The notes under the pieces are model-generated. The model was not told the DNA's origin, ran no database searches, and saw only the letters and a list, made by a program, of their open reading frames with translations. A stretch of DNA of 64,000 nt, taken from Saccharopolyspora kobensis (lineage in GTDB: Bacteria > Actinomycetota > Actinomycetes > Mycobacteriales > Pseudonocardiaceae). Made by a program: the position numbers and the translations under genes. Location: positions 237,547 through 301,546 of the forward strand of contig NZ_FNVB01000008.1 of NCBI RefSeq assembly GCF_900108315.1. The letters are read 5' to 3'. This document shows positions 16,520-24,614 of the stretch, piece by piece (position 1 is the first letter of the stretch; each line of letters starts with the position of its first letter).

Positions 16520-16873
16520 TTACCGCTGGTCCGCGAGGTGCAGCTCGCCGCCGAGGCGGCCCTGCAGTGCCCGCGCTGCGGCGAGCATCTGCTCGGGTGA
16601 CTGCGGTTCGCGTGGTGGTTTGTCCCAGCGCGGCAGGAAGTCCGCGGGTTTGCGCTCGCGGCTGTTCTTGCCGCGGTTGGCGTTGTAGATCGCGCTGCAC
16701 ACCATCGCGGCGTGCACGTCGCCGCGTAGCCCGCCGAGCGGGCCCTCGATTCGCTCGAACGCTTGCCACTCGGCGAGCTCTCGCGAGGTGGTGCGGTCGA
16801 GCAGCTCGCCGACGGTCATGCCGAGGTGCCCGGCCAACCGGTGCGCGAAGCGCCGGAACGGCCGGGCTCTCAT
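16520..16873 (-). CDS. Tail assembly chaperone, T-like second part
   Basis: 117 residues from ATG 16,873, which overlaps the stop of the G-like gene (ATGA). FAHRLAGHLGMTVGELLDRT and SRELAEWQAFERIEGPLGG, then AAMVCSAIYNANRGK, are typical of the second tail assembly chaperone of siphoviruses. Its frame is open across the whole upstream gene, so a -1 frameshift could make the G-T fusion used in many phages. A GGGGGAA stretch lies at the junction but is not a canonical slippery site. Chaperones coat the tape measure during tail assembly. Confidence 0.78.
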   Translation of the reverse strand: MRARPFRRFAHRLAGHLGMTVGELLDRTTSRELAEWQAFERIEGPLGGLRGDVHAAMVCSAIYNANRGKNSRERKPADFLPRWDKPPREPQSPEQMLAAARALQGRLGGELHLADQR

Positions 16874-17235
16874 TCCCCCGCGAGTTCCTCCACATCGGAG
16901 TCCGACAGGCCCGACAGTCGCATCGCGGCCGAGGCGATCACGTCCAGCGCCGCGGCGGACTTCCCGGCGAGGGCATCGACGTCGGCCTCGGTGAACATCG
17001 GGGCCCCGTTCTCGTCGATCACCGAGGCGGCGACCAGCCTCGCCCGGAAGTTCGCGAGGCCCCGCGTGGCGTCGGCCTTGCCGTTCTTGCCGATCATGCT
17101 TGCTTCGAGGCGGTCGCGTTCGCGTCCGGTGAGGCTGCGCACCCGGACGGTGCCGCCCCACTGGGGCACCGGGACGTCTTCGACGTTCGAATCGTCGGCG
17201 GCGAGGATCGCCTCGCGGCTCAAGGGCTGGGCCAT
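16870..17235 (-). CDS. Tail assembly chaperone, G-like first part
   Basis: 121 residues from ATG 17,235, which overlaps the stop of the major tail protein. It contains EDVPVPQWGGTVRVRSLTGR and an acidic helical end (LSGLSDSDVEELAGE). Short acidic proteins of this type between the major tail protein and tape measure are the first tail assembly chaperone. The C-terminus abuts the T-like gene in the -1 frame. Confidence 0.78.
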   Translation of the reverse strand: MAQPLSREAILAADDSNVEDVPVPQWGGTVRVRSLTGRERDRLEASMIGKNGKADATRGLANFRARLVAASVIDENGAPMFTEADVDALAGKSAAALDVIASAAMRLSGLSDSDVEELAGE

Positions 17236-17669
17236 CACGCACCACCCGCCGCCGGTGCGCCGGTCTTGGCGGTCGGCTTCCCGGCGACCTGCCATTTCGA
17301 CTCGGCTGCGAGCTTGTCCTCGACTGGGCCCGAGGGCGAGAAGCCCGTCATGAGGGCCTTGAAATCCCAATGCGCGATGTCGTGCGGCCACCGTAGCCGC
17401 ACGTTGATCGGGTCGTCGCTGTCGAACTGCGCGAGCAACGTGTCGTGTTCGCGTGGGTCGTAGTTGAGCTCAAGGCTCACTTCGCCGCCGTCCTTGAGCC
17501 CGCCAAGGTATTCCTTCCACCCGTCGGGGCTGTCGTGTGCGGTGACGTCGATCGTCTCGCGCTCGATCTCGGGCCCGCCGATGTTGGTGACGTTGGCAAT
17601 CGGCGTGTAGGTGGTGCCGCCGGATTCGGCGATTTCGAACACCACCCCGTAGCCATTCACTCCGGCCAC
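17235..17669 (-). CDS. Major tail tube protein
   Basis: 144 residues beginning GVNGYGVVFEIAESGGTTYT, with IANVTNIGGPEIERETIDVT and AHDSPDGWKEYLGGLKDGGE, the hallmark strands of siphovirus major tail proteins. It polymerises into the tail tube. The Ala/Gly/Pro C-terminus may be a flexible surface tail. It lies between the tail terminator-type gene and the chaperones. Confidence 0.9.
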   Translation of the reverse strand: MAGVNGYGVVFEIAESGGTTYTPIANVTNIGGPEIERETIDVTAHDSPDGWKEYLGGLKDGGEVSLELNYDPREHDTLLAQFDSDDPINVRLRWPHDIAHWDFKALMTGFSPSGPVEDKLAAESKWQVAGKPTAKTGAPAAGGA

Positions 17670-18095
17670 TTAGGACACCTCCGGTGTTGTCGGTTCGCCC
17701 TCGGTGAGTCGGGCGGTGAACCTGCCGATCCCGTGCCGCAGCTCGGGGTCGGGGTCGCGCTGAAATGCGTTCGAGTCGTGCACGATCGACACGTCGCGGA
17801 ACCCGTCAACCTCGGGCCGGGCGCGGTGCAGCGTGGTCTGCACGGCGTCGAGGCAGCGGGCGGTTTCGCGGTAGCCGCGGTAGCGGCTCCACACGTGCAC
17901 GGTGATCGTGACCAGGGCGCCGAGCTCGCGGTGCGCGTCGTCGCGCAGCTCGTCGAACTCGCCGAGCACCACGTAGGGCAGCGCGGCCCCCTCGGGCACC
18001 TCGTCGTAGACCGCGCACCCGACGCTCGCTGTCGGCCCGTCCGGGTCGGCGAGTAGGTCGTAGACCGCGCGCTGCAGGGGCTCGACGGCGCTCAC
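17670..18095 (-). CDS. Tail terminator / DUF3168-like protein
   Basis: 141 residues: LQRAVYDLLADPDGPTASVG, VPEGAALPYVVLGEFDE, TITVHVWSRYRGYRETARCL and the final strand GRFTARLTEGE match the DUF3168 family, which ends the tail tube and joins it to the head. The start overlaps the HK97-gp10-like gene by 4 bases (ATGA). Confidence 0.83.
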   Translation of the reverse strand: MSAVEPLQRAVYDLLADPDGPTASVGCAVYDEVPEGAALPYVVLGEFDELRDDAHRELGALVTITVHVWSRYRGYRETARCLDAVQTTLHRARPEVDGFRDVSIVHDSNAFQRDPDPELRHGIGRFTARLTEGEPTTPEVS

Positions 18096-18454
18096 GGCAG
18101 CCTCGCGTCGAGCGCGGTGCGCACGTACGGGCGGATGTTGGAATGCGCCGCGGCGGCCGGGTGCAGGAACGGCTGCGCGGCCTGCCTGCTCGTGCCGTTC
18201 TCGACGAACACCCCGTAGTACGGCCCGGTGTGGGTGCCCACGGTCGCGGTCATGGCCTTGCGCTGCACGCGGATGGTGATGCCCTTGCGCAGCTCACCGG
18301 TAAGGACTGGCACCCGTCGGCGGGCCTCGTCGCGGACGTCCTTGCCCCACGCCTTGAGAGTGTCGGCAGCGATCTCGGTCGCCTGCACCCGCAGCGCGGC
18401 GAGCTGCTTCGCGAGGCGCCGGTCGCCGCGCACACTCACGGTTGTCGATGCCAC
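18092..18454 (-). CDS. HK97 gp10-like head-tail protein
   Basis: 120 residues from GTG 18,454 after TAGGGGG; longer frames run into the neighbouring gene. It has ADTLKAWGKDVRDEARRRVP, VLTGELRKGITIRV, the VGTHTGPYYGVFVENGT block and QPFLHPAA, the signature of HK97 gp10 proteins used at the head-tail junction. Confidence 0.87.
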   Translation of the reverse strand: MASTTVSVRGDRRLAKQLAALRVQATEIAADTLKAWGKDVRDEARRRVPVLTGELRKGITIRVQRKAMTATVGTHTGPYYGVFVENGTSRQAAQPFLHPAAAAHSNIRPYVRTALDARLP

Positions 18455-18465
18455 GCGGGCACCCC

Positions 18466-19287
18466 CTACCTTGAATTGGAATCTGCTTCTGACTGCCGCT
18501 CCGCGTTGACGGCAGAAACCGGCCCTTCTCCTTGACTCAACTTCGCTTTGACAACAGCGGTCTTTTTGGCTTTTACGCGAGGCGGAAAAACAACTTCGAA
18601 CAAGCGAAGCAAGATGGCAGTTGGCCAACTGTAAGTAATTCCAAGAGCCAAGCGAAAATCGCGCTCCCTCCGGACCCATCGCCTGCGTCCTCGAATTAAC
18701 CGCAAAGCCTTCCTAGATCGGTAGGGAACAAGTTCAGCCGAATATGTATCGCGGAGCCAACAAACTCCAGCATGATCGATGTATTTAACCCAGTACCGCA
18801 TGAAATCTACTGGAAAGAGTTTGTCTTTTCCGAGCAGAATAAGATCAAGGTAGGCGTGCGAATCGCTGTCAAGAGACATGAAAATAATGTCGCCGGAGGG
18901 TGCCATTAAGACACTTTCGCTAAAGGAAAACGCCCTGAACTCTCCCTCTGGAAAAAGCCTTCCGTCCTTCGGTGAAGCGTGTAGGCGAGCTTCACGCTCT
19001 GTCATGGCTCGCGAGACAACAGAAGGTCGAATTATCGGATACTCGGACTTGTTGTGAACCTTGATTTGAGCCGATGGGGTGGTTACCTTGCAAGATCCAT
19101 CGGGTTTAACAAGATAATTGTACTGAATTTCCTGCCAGCAAATTACCTTCGATGCCTCGGCGCGTTCCTTTGCGCGACGATCCCTAAGTATGACATGGAG
19201 CGCAAGGAGTACGGATAAGCTAGCAAAGAGCGCTGAAGTCGTCTGCGGTATGACAGTCCATAGGTTTGGCTCCTGATTCATCCTCAC
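18466..19287 (-). CDS. AT-richer membrane-anchored moron protein
   Basis: 273 residues starting at GTG 19,287 (or ATG 19,281). An N-terminal membrane helix (TTSALFASLSVLLALHVIL) is followed by a basic segment and a soluble domain with AQIKVHNKSEYPIIRPSVV and LILLGKDKLFPVDFMRYWVK, and a Lys-rich tail. Its base composition is clearly lower in GC than the flanking head-tail genes, and many codons end in A or T. This points to a late insertion between two structural genes. A superinfection-exclusion or defence role is a guess; no family recognised. Confidence 0.6.
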   Translation of the reverse strand: MRMNQEPNLWTVIPQTTSALFASLSVLLALHVILRDRRAKERAEASKVICWQEIQYNYLVKPDGSCKVTTPSAQIKVHNKSEYPIIRPSVVSRAMTEREARLHASPKDGRLFPEGEFRAFSFSESVLMAPSGDIIFMSLDSDSHAYLDLILLGKDKLFPVDFMRYWVKYIDHAGVCWLRDTYSAELVPYRSRKALRLIRGRRRWVRRERDFRLALGITYSWPTAILLRLFEVVFPPRVKAKKTAVVKAKLSQGEGPVSAVNAERQSEADSNSR

Positions 19288-19405
19288 GACCTATCCGCGT
19301 TTACAGTCTGATCTAACTGAAAGTGAAAACGTAGATAGGATACGGATCAAGCAATCCCCACGTGGCCGTGGTGCCGAACATCGCGCTGCAACTGATTGCG
19401 TTCTC

Positions 19406-19747
19406 CTACCCCTCGTGCTGCACGCTGCGACAGGCGGCGCGCAGATAGACCGGTTCGGACGGTTCGACGACCGACTCGACGTCGAGCACCAGGTCGTCGA
19501 CGAGCAGCCGGTCGCCCCGTGCGACGTCGGCACCGGGCTGGGCGTAGATGTGATGCGAGATCACGGCGCCGGACTGCTGGGCGGTCTCCCGCTCGGCCGC
19601 CGACGGCTGCGAGCAGCGCACCGGAATCCGGCCGACCTCGACCCACACCCGCACCCACCCGCCGGAACCATCCGGTGTGGACGTGGCCCGCTGCACGATC
19701 GCGGTGCGGTTGAACAACTCGACGGGCACCTCGTTGACGTCGGTCAC
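19406..19747 (-). CDS. Head-tail adaptor (head closure) protein
   Basis: 113 residues with NRTAIVQRATSTPDGSGGWV, VEVGRIPVRCSQPSAAERET and GDRLLVDDLVLDVESVVEP, the pattern of the phage head-tail joining family. It plugs and links the portal channel to the tail. It overlaps the next head connector by 4 bases (ATGA). Confidence 0.83.
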   Translation of the reverse strand: MTDVNEVPVELFNRTAIVQRATSTPDGSGGWVRVWVEVGRIPVRCSQPSAAERETAQQSGAVISHHIYAQPGADVARGDRLLVDDLVLDVESVVEPSEPVYLRAACRSVQHEG

Positions 19748-20283
19748 GGCCGCAGCCCTCGCAGCAGGCGCCGCTCGTAGTCGGTGAGCTCAAGGTGCCC
19801 GGTGCGACCGGCGCCGGTCGTCGACGACCAGGATCGGGCGTAGTCGCCGATCGAGAGGCTCGTCGTGGCCTGCGGGTTGACGAACACGCGCGCGGCGACC
19901 TGCACACACACCGCCCGCAGCACCGGCGGGGGTTCGGGGTGGCCGTGGTCGTAGGTGACCACGACCGACCGCGCCGCAGCCGGCCATGCCCCGCCGAGGC
20001 GGGTGAGGGTGCCCGCGTGGGACCACTCGTAGTCGTCGCCCTCGACGAGCTGCTGCCCGTATTCGGCGACGCTGGTGACCGCGGTGACCGGCAGCTCGGG
20101 CAGCAGCAGCACCCGGCCCTCGCCGGGCCCGCACACGTAGGTGTCGCCGGTGACGTGGTCGAGCTGCTGCCCGAGCTCGGCGCGGATCGCCTGCCCGGCC
20201 AGGTTGAGCACCAGGTTCGCCGCGTCGGTGTCGATGGTGGTGCGACGCAGGAAGCGCCGCAGATCCTCGGCGGTCGCGAACAT
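19744..20283 (-). CDS. Head-tail connector (gp6-like)
   Basis: 179 residues from ATG 20,283. FATAEDLRRFLRRTTIDTDA starts a helical domain, then LPELPVTAVTSVAEYGQQLV and LTRLGGAWPAAARSVVVTYD, then helices with VQVAARVFVNPQATTS. This is the gp6-like connector layout that binds below the portal. Frames extending to 20,559 overlap the next gene and are not used. Confidence 0.83.
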   Translation of the reverse strand: MFATAEDLRRFLRRTTIDTDAANLVLNLAGQAIRAELGQQLDHVTGDTYVCGPGEGRVLLLPELPVTAVTSVAEYGQQLVEGDDYEWSHAGTLTRLGGAWPAAARSVVVTYDHGHPEPPPVLRAVCVQVAARVFVNPQATTSLSIGDYARSWSSTTGAGRTGHLELTDYERRLLRGLRP

Positions 20284-20309
20284 CGTCGGCCCTTCCTGCG
20301 TCACGGGGC

Positions 20310-20546
20310 CTACTTGGACTTGCGCGACCGCGATACCCCGCGGTGCGGGGCCTCGGTCGTCGCGGTGCGCGGCTGCTCGGCCTCGGGCCGCGTGCTGGTG
20401 TCGCTGCCGAGCGGTTCGGCGTGCCCGGCGGCGATCCAGTTGCGGGCGAGGGTGTCGTCGACGTCGACGACCTGCCCGGAGGTGTAGCGGTGGCCGCGGC
20501 CGTCGGCGATCGCTGAGTCGGCGGTGATGCGGATGCGGGTGGTCAT
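20310..20546 (-). CDS. Small protein after the capsid gene
   Basis: 78 residues from ATG 20,546. It begins TTRIRITADSAIADGRGHRY and has SGQVVDVDDTLARNWIAAGH, a fold seen in small phage proteins just downstream of the major capsid gene (head fibre or decoration-like). The C-terminus is charged and ends RSRKSK. Confidence 0.68.
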   Translation of the reverse strand: MTTRIRITADSAIADGRGHRYTSGQVVDVDDTLARNWIAAGHAEPLGSDTSTRPEAEQPRTATTEAPHRGVSRSRKSK

Positions 20547-20551
20547 GGCGA

Positions 20552-21790
20552 TCACGCACCGCCCGCCGCGGCGGTCTTGAGGATGCGCACCCGATCCGGG
20601 CGCACGACGTCGCCGCCGACGCGGAACCGGACCTTGAACCCGATCATCCCGTCTTCGGCGTACAGCTCTTCGAGCCGCTTGAGGGTCATGCCTTGGCGGT
20701 CGTAGATGCGGTAGGCCGAGGCGTAGTCGCCGAACGCGGCGATCGAGGCCCCCGCGGCGATCGCGGCAATGTCGTCCTGGTTGTGGACGGCGTAGCCGAG
20801 GAACGTGTTCGGGCGGCCCGCGATCACGCTCGGCTGCCACAGGTATTGGCCGTTCCCGTCCTTGACCTGTGAAATCGCGAGCTCGGTCGCGCTGGCCATG
20901 AGGAACGCGCCATTGCGGCGGGCCTGCGCGGGAACGGCGTAGATCAGCCTGCGCAGGTCGTCGAGCAGCGCGCCCGGCGCGTTGGCGTCGGTGCCGTTGT
21001 AGGTGCTGCCGGTGCCGGTGATCGTGGGGACTTCGCCGCCCGAGCTGAACAGTCCAACGGGCTGGTTGCTCGCGTGTCCGGCCCCGACCGCAAACCCGGT
21101 GTCTTCGGCCTCGGCGATCGCTCGGCTGAACGAGTCGCGCACGAACGCCTCAAGGTTGACGTCGGTGTCGTCGAGCTCGTCCTCGCCGATCTTCGCCAAG
21201 CCGTAGAGATCCTCAATGTAGGTCCACTCTTCGCGCGGCGTGCTGGGCATCGAGTCGGTGAGGGTCTGCTCGCCGGTTTCCAGCGAGCCCCACCCGACGG
21301 CGACCTCGTCCAGCGACCGGCGGCGAACCCGGTTCGACGTCGTGGGCCTGGTCGACGCGAGCCCGCGCATCACTGTCAGTTCCGGCAGCGACCGGTAGAT
21401 CTCGGTTTCGAGATCCTCGGGCACCAGGATCTCGCCCGCCGCGTTCTCGACGAGCGCTCGCTGCTCGGGCGCCATTTCGCCCCGGCCGCGCCGCACGAAC
21501 TGCAGGAACGCCGCCCGGCGCTGCTGGGACTGGTCGCCCTGTCCGTCGTCGGGGCGCGGCGCGGCGCGGTCGCCGTGCAGCGGTCGAGCCTGCTCGGCCT
21601 CCCGCTGTTCGAGCGCCTCGGCGCGGTCGATGCGCTCGGTCAGCTCCCGGAACTCGGCTTCGCCGCGGTCGTAGCTCTCCCGCTCGGTGGCGTCGAGGTT
21701 GCGGTTCTCGGCCTCGGCGGTCTCGGTGATGGCCCGCATCTGCTCGACGATCCGGGCGCGCTCCTGCCGGAGCTCCACGCTCGTGGGCAT
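20552..21790 (-). CDS. HK97-family major capsid protein
   Basis: 412 residues from ATG 21,790. Residues 1-100 form a helical delta-domain (ERARIVEQMRAITETAEAEN) that the prohead protease normally removes. The HK97 core follows, with GEILVPEDLETEIYRSLPEL, KIGEDELDDTDVNLEAFVRD and the end GMIGFKVRFRVGGDVVRPDR. It builds the icosahedral head. Protease and portal genes lie upstream as usual, but separated by two AT-richer genes. Confidence 0.94.
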   Translation of the reverse strand: MPTSVELRQERARIVEQMRAITETAEAENRNLDATERESYDRGEAEFRELTERIDRAEALEQREAEQARPLHGDRAAPRPDDGQGDQSQQRRAAFLQFVRRGRGEMAPEQRALVENAAGEILVPEDLETEIYRSLPELTVMRGLASTRPTTSNRVRRRSLDEVAVGWGSLETGEQTLTDSMPSTPREEWTYIEDLYGLAKIGEDELDDTDVNLEAFVRDSFSRAIAEAEDTGFAVGAGHASNQPVGLFSSGGEVPTITGTGSTYNGTDANAPGALLDDLRRLIYAVPAQARRNGAFLMASATELAISQVKDGNGQYLWQPSVIAGRPNTFLGYAVHNQDDIAAIAAGASIAAFGDYASAYRIYDRQGMTLKRLEELYAEDGMIGFKVRFRVGGDVVRPDRVRILKTAAAGGA

Positions 21791-21869
21791 GGTGTCGGTC
21801 CCTTCTGCGTTGGGGTTCCCGGATCGACCGGGGTGCTTGAAACGGAACATAGTTACGACGCGAACTGTG

Positions 21870-21884
21870 TATGCTGCGCCGATG
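21870..21884 (+). promoter_or_regulatory. Promoter for a leaderless moron transcript
   Basis: TATGCT at 21,870-21,875 fits an actinobacterial -10 box and ends 8 bases before the GTG at 21,884, so transcription would begin at or next to the start codon. No clear -35 box and no ribosome-binding site are visible. This fits a leaderless gene expressed on its own in the lysogen. Confidence 0.45.
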
Positions 21885-22717
21885 TGATAGAAGATCGAAA
21901 ATCACGGTCGTCGTCGCGCAGGAAACGCAGCAACGGGCCTTTTAGAAGATTATGGATTCGAACAATTGCGAAGCTTCCCGACCTACGTCCATATACCGAA
22001 CGAGGCTTCAATTCCGACGAGGCCATCCTCATATTCGAAGCGATCAGATTCAGTAATGGTCGACGGTTTTGGGTTAAATTCTTGATCGTATTTCCGTATG
22101 TTATGCTCTTTCAAGATTGGTCGCCGCTAGGGCAGCCTCAAATCAAAATATTTGCACTGCCGGGCCTTTTTGTTCTCGTTATTATCGTGACTGCTCTCAC
22201 TGATGGATCGAAAGCCGAAGCTCCCCGACGTTTGATTCGCACTTTGGCAAATACAATTCACCTGCTGTCCACCTCTCCCATTGGTGAACAGAGAGAACCG
22301 CTTGACCTCAAAGGCAAGTCCAAGGATTTACGTCGCCTGCGGAAGGATCAGCGACGCTTGCGTGGCTTCGCGGCGAGGATCGCTGAAGAGCGGGCCATTA
22401 TTCGCGGCCGTAGCCGACGTAGAGTCTTGCCGGAAGATTCCGATTGTGCACGCATAGTCCGCTGGGCTGCGGATCAGCCTTGGAATTGCCGCCGGTCAGC
22501 AGAGTCGCTAGAAGCTGCCACGCAACAACTCAAAAACGCCATTCGTGAGCCCTACGGTACGCCTTTCCGGCTGCATGTCAGAAGCGACGTTCCACCGCTG
22601 CCAGGTAGGACTAGTGGAGCATGGTGGCGCCTAACCGCCAGATTTCTGGCAGCTCCGCTCTTCGTGACAGTTGCAGGCGCCTGCGCAACTGCATTGTTGC
22701 GTTTTGTAGTCAAGTAG
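21884..22717 (+). CDS. AT-richer membrane protein moron, reverse orientation
   Basis: 277 residues from GTG 21,884. The upstream continuation of this frame back to 21,074 is antisense to the capsid gene and not part of it. Two hydrophobic segments (FWVKFLIVFPYVMLF, then KIFALPGLFVLVIIVTAL) are followed by a charged helical region (RRLRKDQRRLRGFAARIAEE) and a C-terminal membrane helix (FLAAPLFVTVAGACATALL). It runs against the head genes and is clearly AT-richer. Independent expression in the lysogen is likely. Exclusion or defence is possible but no family is recognised. Confidence 0.62.
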   Translation: MIEDRKSRSSSRRKRSNGPFRRLWIRTIAKLPDLRPYTERGFNSDEAILIFEAIRFSNGRRFWVKFLIVFPYVMLFQDWSPLGQPQIKIFALPGLFVLVIIVTALTDGSKAEAPRRLIRTLANTIHLLSTSPIGEQREPLDLKGKSKDLRRLRKDQRRLRGFAARIAEERAIIRGRSRRRVLPEDSDCARIVRWAADQPWNCRRSAESLEAATQQLKNAIREPYGTPFRLHVRSDVPPLPGRTSGAWWRLTARFLAAPLFVTVAGACATALLRFVVK

Positions 22718-22720
22718 GTT

Positions 22721-23755
22721 CTAGTTGGCGTGTTGCGAAATTGTGTCCTTTGCGACCGCCGGTAGGTGGCCCGCGCCGGGCTGGAAGCCAGCGGGTAGAT
22801 ACAGCACCTCAATTTTCAAGATCGAGGAAGGGGGTTGTTTCCGGTAATTGGCAAACAGCACAGAAGGAGAGCGAGCTTCGGTGATATTGCACGAGTTGCA
22901 AAGCAAGCCGCGAATTGTTCCGCTCGCGTGGTCGTGATCCCGAACGAGGCGACCCCGTTTCGGCACTTCGCCGCATACGGCGCACCGATCGTTGTGCCAC
23001 CGCTCCAACGTCGCGTAGGAGGCACGCTGCTCCGGTAGAACGTGCGAGTCCGATGTTGGGGTGAGTGCCGCCTCGGCTCGAAGTTGATCGAGCGTCACCG
23101 GGTCGGCGGGCCAGGACCAGCATGCTGGCTGCAGCATGGTCGCTTCCGGGGCCAGATCGGGGAGGGACGGCTTACATGACCGGCACAACTTCGCCTTAAC
23201 TGCCTGAACTCCATAGCGAGCAATTCGGGTCTGGACTTCGTGGACACTGAGCCACTGCGCACCGCCCGAAGCTTCGTGTATGAGCTCTTCGAAGACACGG
23301 CCCATGTTCCCTCCGCAGTGGTCAAAGAGCATGGCGAACTCGTGCAAGCTCTCGGGAAACCGTGGCGGGGTCGGTCGCCCTGGATGATGGCACTCCCGTA
23401 CATGGATCTTCCCGTTGGTGAGGATGTACGGGTATCCCGCCGGATCGAACTGCGCTTGCTGACTATTCCACTGTTGAACAGCCTCTTCGTGCCGTGCACG
23501 TGCGTCGTCGTAGTGCTCCGATGCACGGTCACATTCACCGCAGCACCCGCTGTCCCACAACGTCGCCTGGCGAAGCTTGTTCCGCACAGTGTTCGCGTCG
23601 ACATCTCCCTCGGCGATGCGTTCCAACATCCACAGCACAGTCGGAACATCGATCGACCAGTGCTCGGTGGGACCGCCCGAGAGGCACGTTAGTACCGACT
23701 CTTCGAAACGATGCCCGTTGAACTCCATTGGGCGTCGAATATTGCGACCACGCAT
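22721..23755 (-). CDS. Endonuclease VII-type HNH nuclease
   Basis: 344 residues from ATG 23,755, five bases after AAGGAG. The C-terminal domain is a recombination-endonuclease-VII-type HNH: CAVCGEVP, LVRDHDHASGTIRGLLCNSC, then NI. The zinc-binding Cys pairs and DHDH are intact. The N-terminal 200 residues contain more Cys pairs (CCGECDRASEHYDD, and LCRSCKPSLPD). It is inserted between the capsid and protease genes together with a moron, the typical place for a homing-type free-standing nuclease. Function as a homing or host-DNA nuclease is inferred. Confidence 0.8.
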   Translation of the reverse strand: MRGRNIRRPMEFNGHRFEESVLTCLSGGPTEHWSIDVPTVLWMLERIAEGDVDANTVRNKLRQATLWDSGCCGECDRASEHYDDARARHEEAVQQWNSQQAQFDPAGYPYILTNGKIHVRECHHPGRPTPPRFPESLHEFAMLFDHCGGNMGRVFEELIHEASGGAQWLSVHEVQTRIARYGVQAVKAKLCRSCKPSLPDLAPEATMLQPACWSWPADPVTLDQLRAEAALTPTSDSHVLPEQRASYATLERWHNDRCAVCGEVPKRGRLVRDHDHASGTIRGLLCNSCNITEARSPSVLFANYRKQPPSSILKIEVLYLPAGFQPGAGHLPAVAKDTISQHAN

Positions 23756-23826
23756 GAGGCTCCTTGCATTCGTCGGGCGGTTCCCAGCCACGGCGGATCA
23801 TAGGAAGGCGGTCGGACAAACTTCGT

Positions 23827-24432
23827 TCAAAGCTGCGCGAGCAGGCCGAGCTCCCTTAGCTTGTGCTGGTGCAGGCCGAGCGGCACCTCGTCGCCGCCGG
23901 GGTGGGTGAGGTGTTCGGTTGCTTGCGACCGCAGCTCGGCGGACGTCTGCGGGAACGCTGGGTAGGTCACGACCGACACGTCACCGCCGTCGAGATCGAT
24001 GCCGTACACCTCGTGCACGTCACCGGCCCAGCCATGCGCGGTGATCCAGAACCCGAAACTCATTTGGTTGAGGTCGCCGCGGTCGAGCAGCTCGGCGACG
24101 TCGCGGGCATAGGACACGTTCGCCATGTCGGCGGCGACCGCGACCCCGCCCTCGTGCTCGGTGAGGGTGAGCGTGCCGCTCGCGGTGCGGGCGAGCAGTA
24201 GATCGGGGTTGTGGTTGACCAGAAAGCGGACGTCGGGCGAAGTTTCGAGGGTGCGCGAGGCGGCGCCGGGCATGATCCGCTCGCGCCACCCGCCCATGTC
24301 GCCCGAGAGCTGGTCGTAGACGATCGCCTGCCCGTGGAAGGACAGCCGGCCGTCGTCGCTGGCCCGCTGTACCTGCACACCAGACAGCGGGAAGGCGCGC
24401 AGCTCCCGGCCGGTGAGGACCGTGGTTGTCAT
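23827..24432 (-). CDS. HK97-type prohead protease
   Basis: 201 residues. It has LSFHGQAIVYDQLSGDMGGW, RIMPGAASRTLE, VRFLVNHNPDLLLART, the MSFGFWITAHGW strand and VSVVTYPAFPQT, the pattern of the HK97 (U35) protease family; H and S catalytic candidates are in VNHNPD and MSFGF. It trims the capsid delta-domain during head maturation. It overlaps the small upstream gene by 4 bases. Confidence 0.92.
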   Translation of the reverse strand: MTTTVLTGRELRAFPLSGVQVQRASDDGRLSFHGQAIVYDQLSGDMGGWRERIMPGAASRTLETSPDVRFLVNHNPDLLLARTASGTLTLTEHEGGVAVAADMANVSYARDVAELLDRGDLNQMSFGFWITAHGWAGDVHEVYGIDLDGGDVSVVTYPAFPQTSAELRSQATEHLTHPGGDEVPLGLHQHKLRELGLLAQL

Positions 24433-24614
24433 GGTTTCCCTTCCGTGTCGCGCTGCTGGTCGAGTTCGGCGGCCACGGCGCGCAGCAGGGCGACGGTGGC
24501 GGCGACTCCGCCGTGCACGGTGTCGCGTTCGGTGTCGATGACCAGCACGCCGAGCTCGTGCTCGCGCTCGGAGTCGCCCAGCCGCACCCGCACCGCGAGT
24601 TCGCGCGGGCTCAT
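24429..24614 (-). CDS. Small protein between portal and protease
   Basis: 61 residues from ATG 24,614, coupled on both sides by 4-base overlaps. SPRELAVRVRLGDSEREHEL and LVIDTERDTVHGGVAATVAL suggest a small beta-alpha protein. Compact genes of this kind occur between portal and protease in actinophages; role unknown. Confidence 0.62.
   Translation of the reverse strand: MSPRELAVRVRLGDSEREHELGVLVIDTERDTVHGGVAATVALLRAVAAELDQQRDTEGKP

Noticed and set aside
21074..21883. Upstream part of the long frame containing the rightward membrane moron
   Set aside because: It is antisense to the capsid gene; composition changes sharply at 21,884, where a GTG start and -10 box are present.
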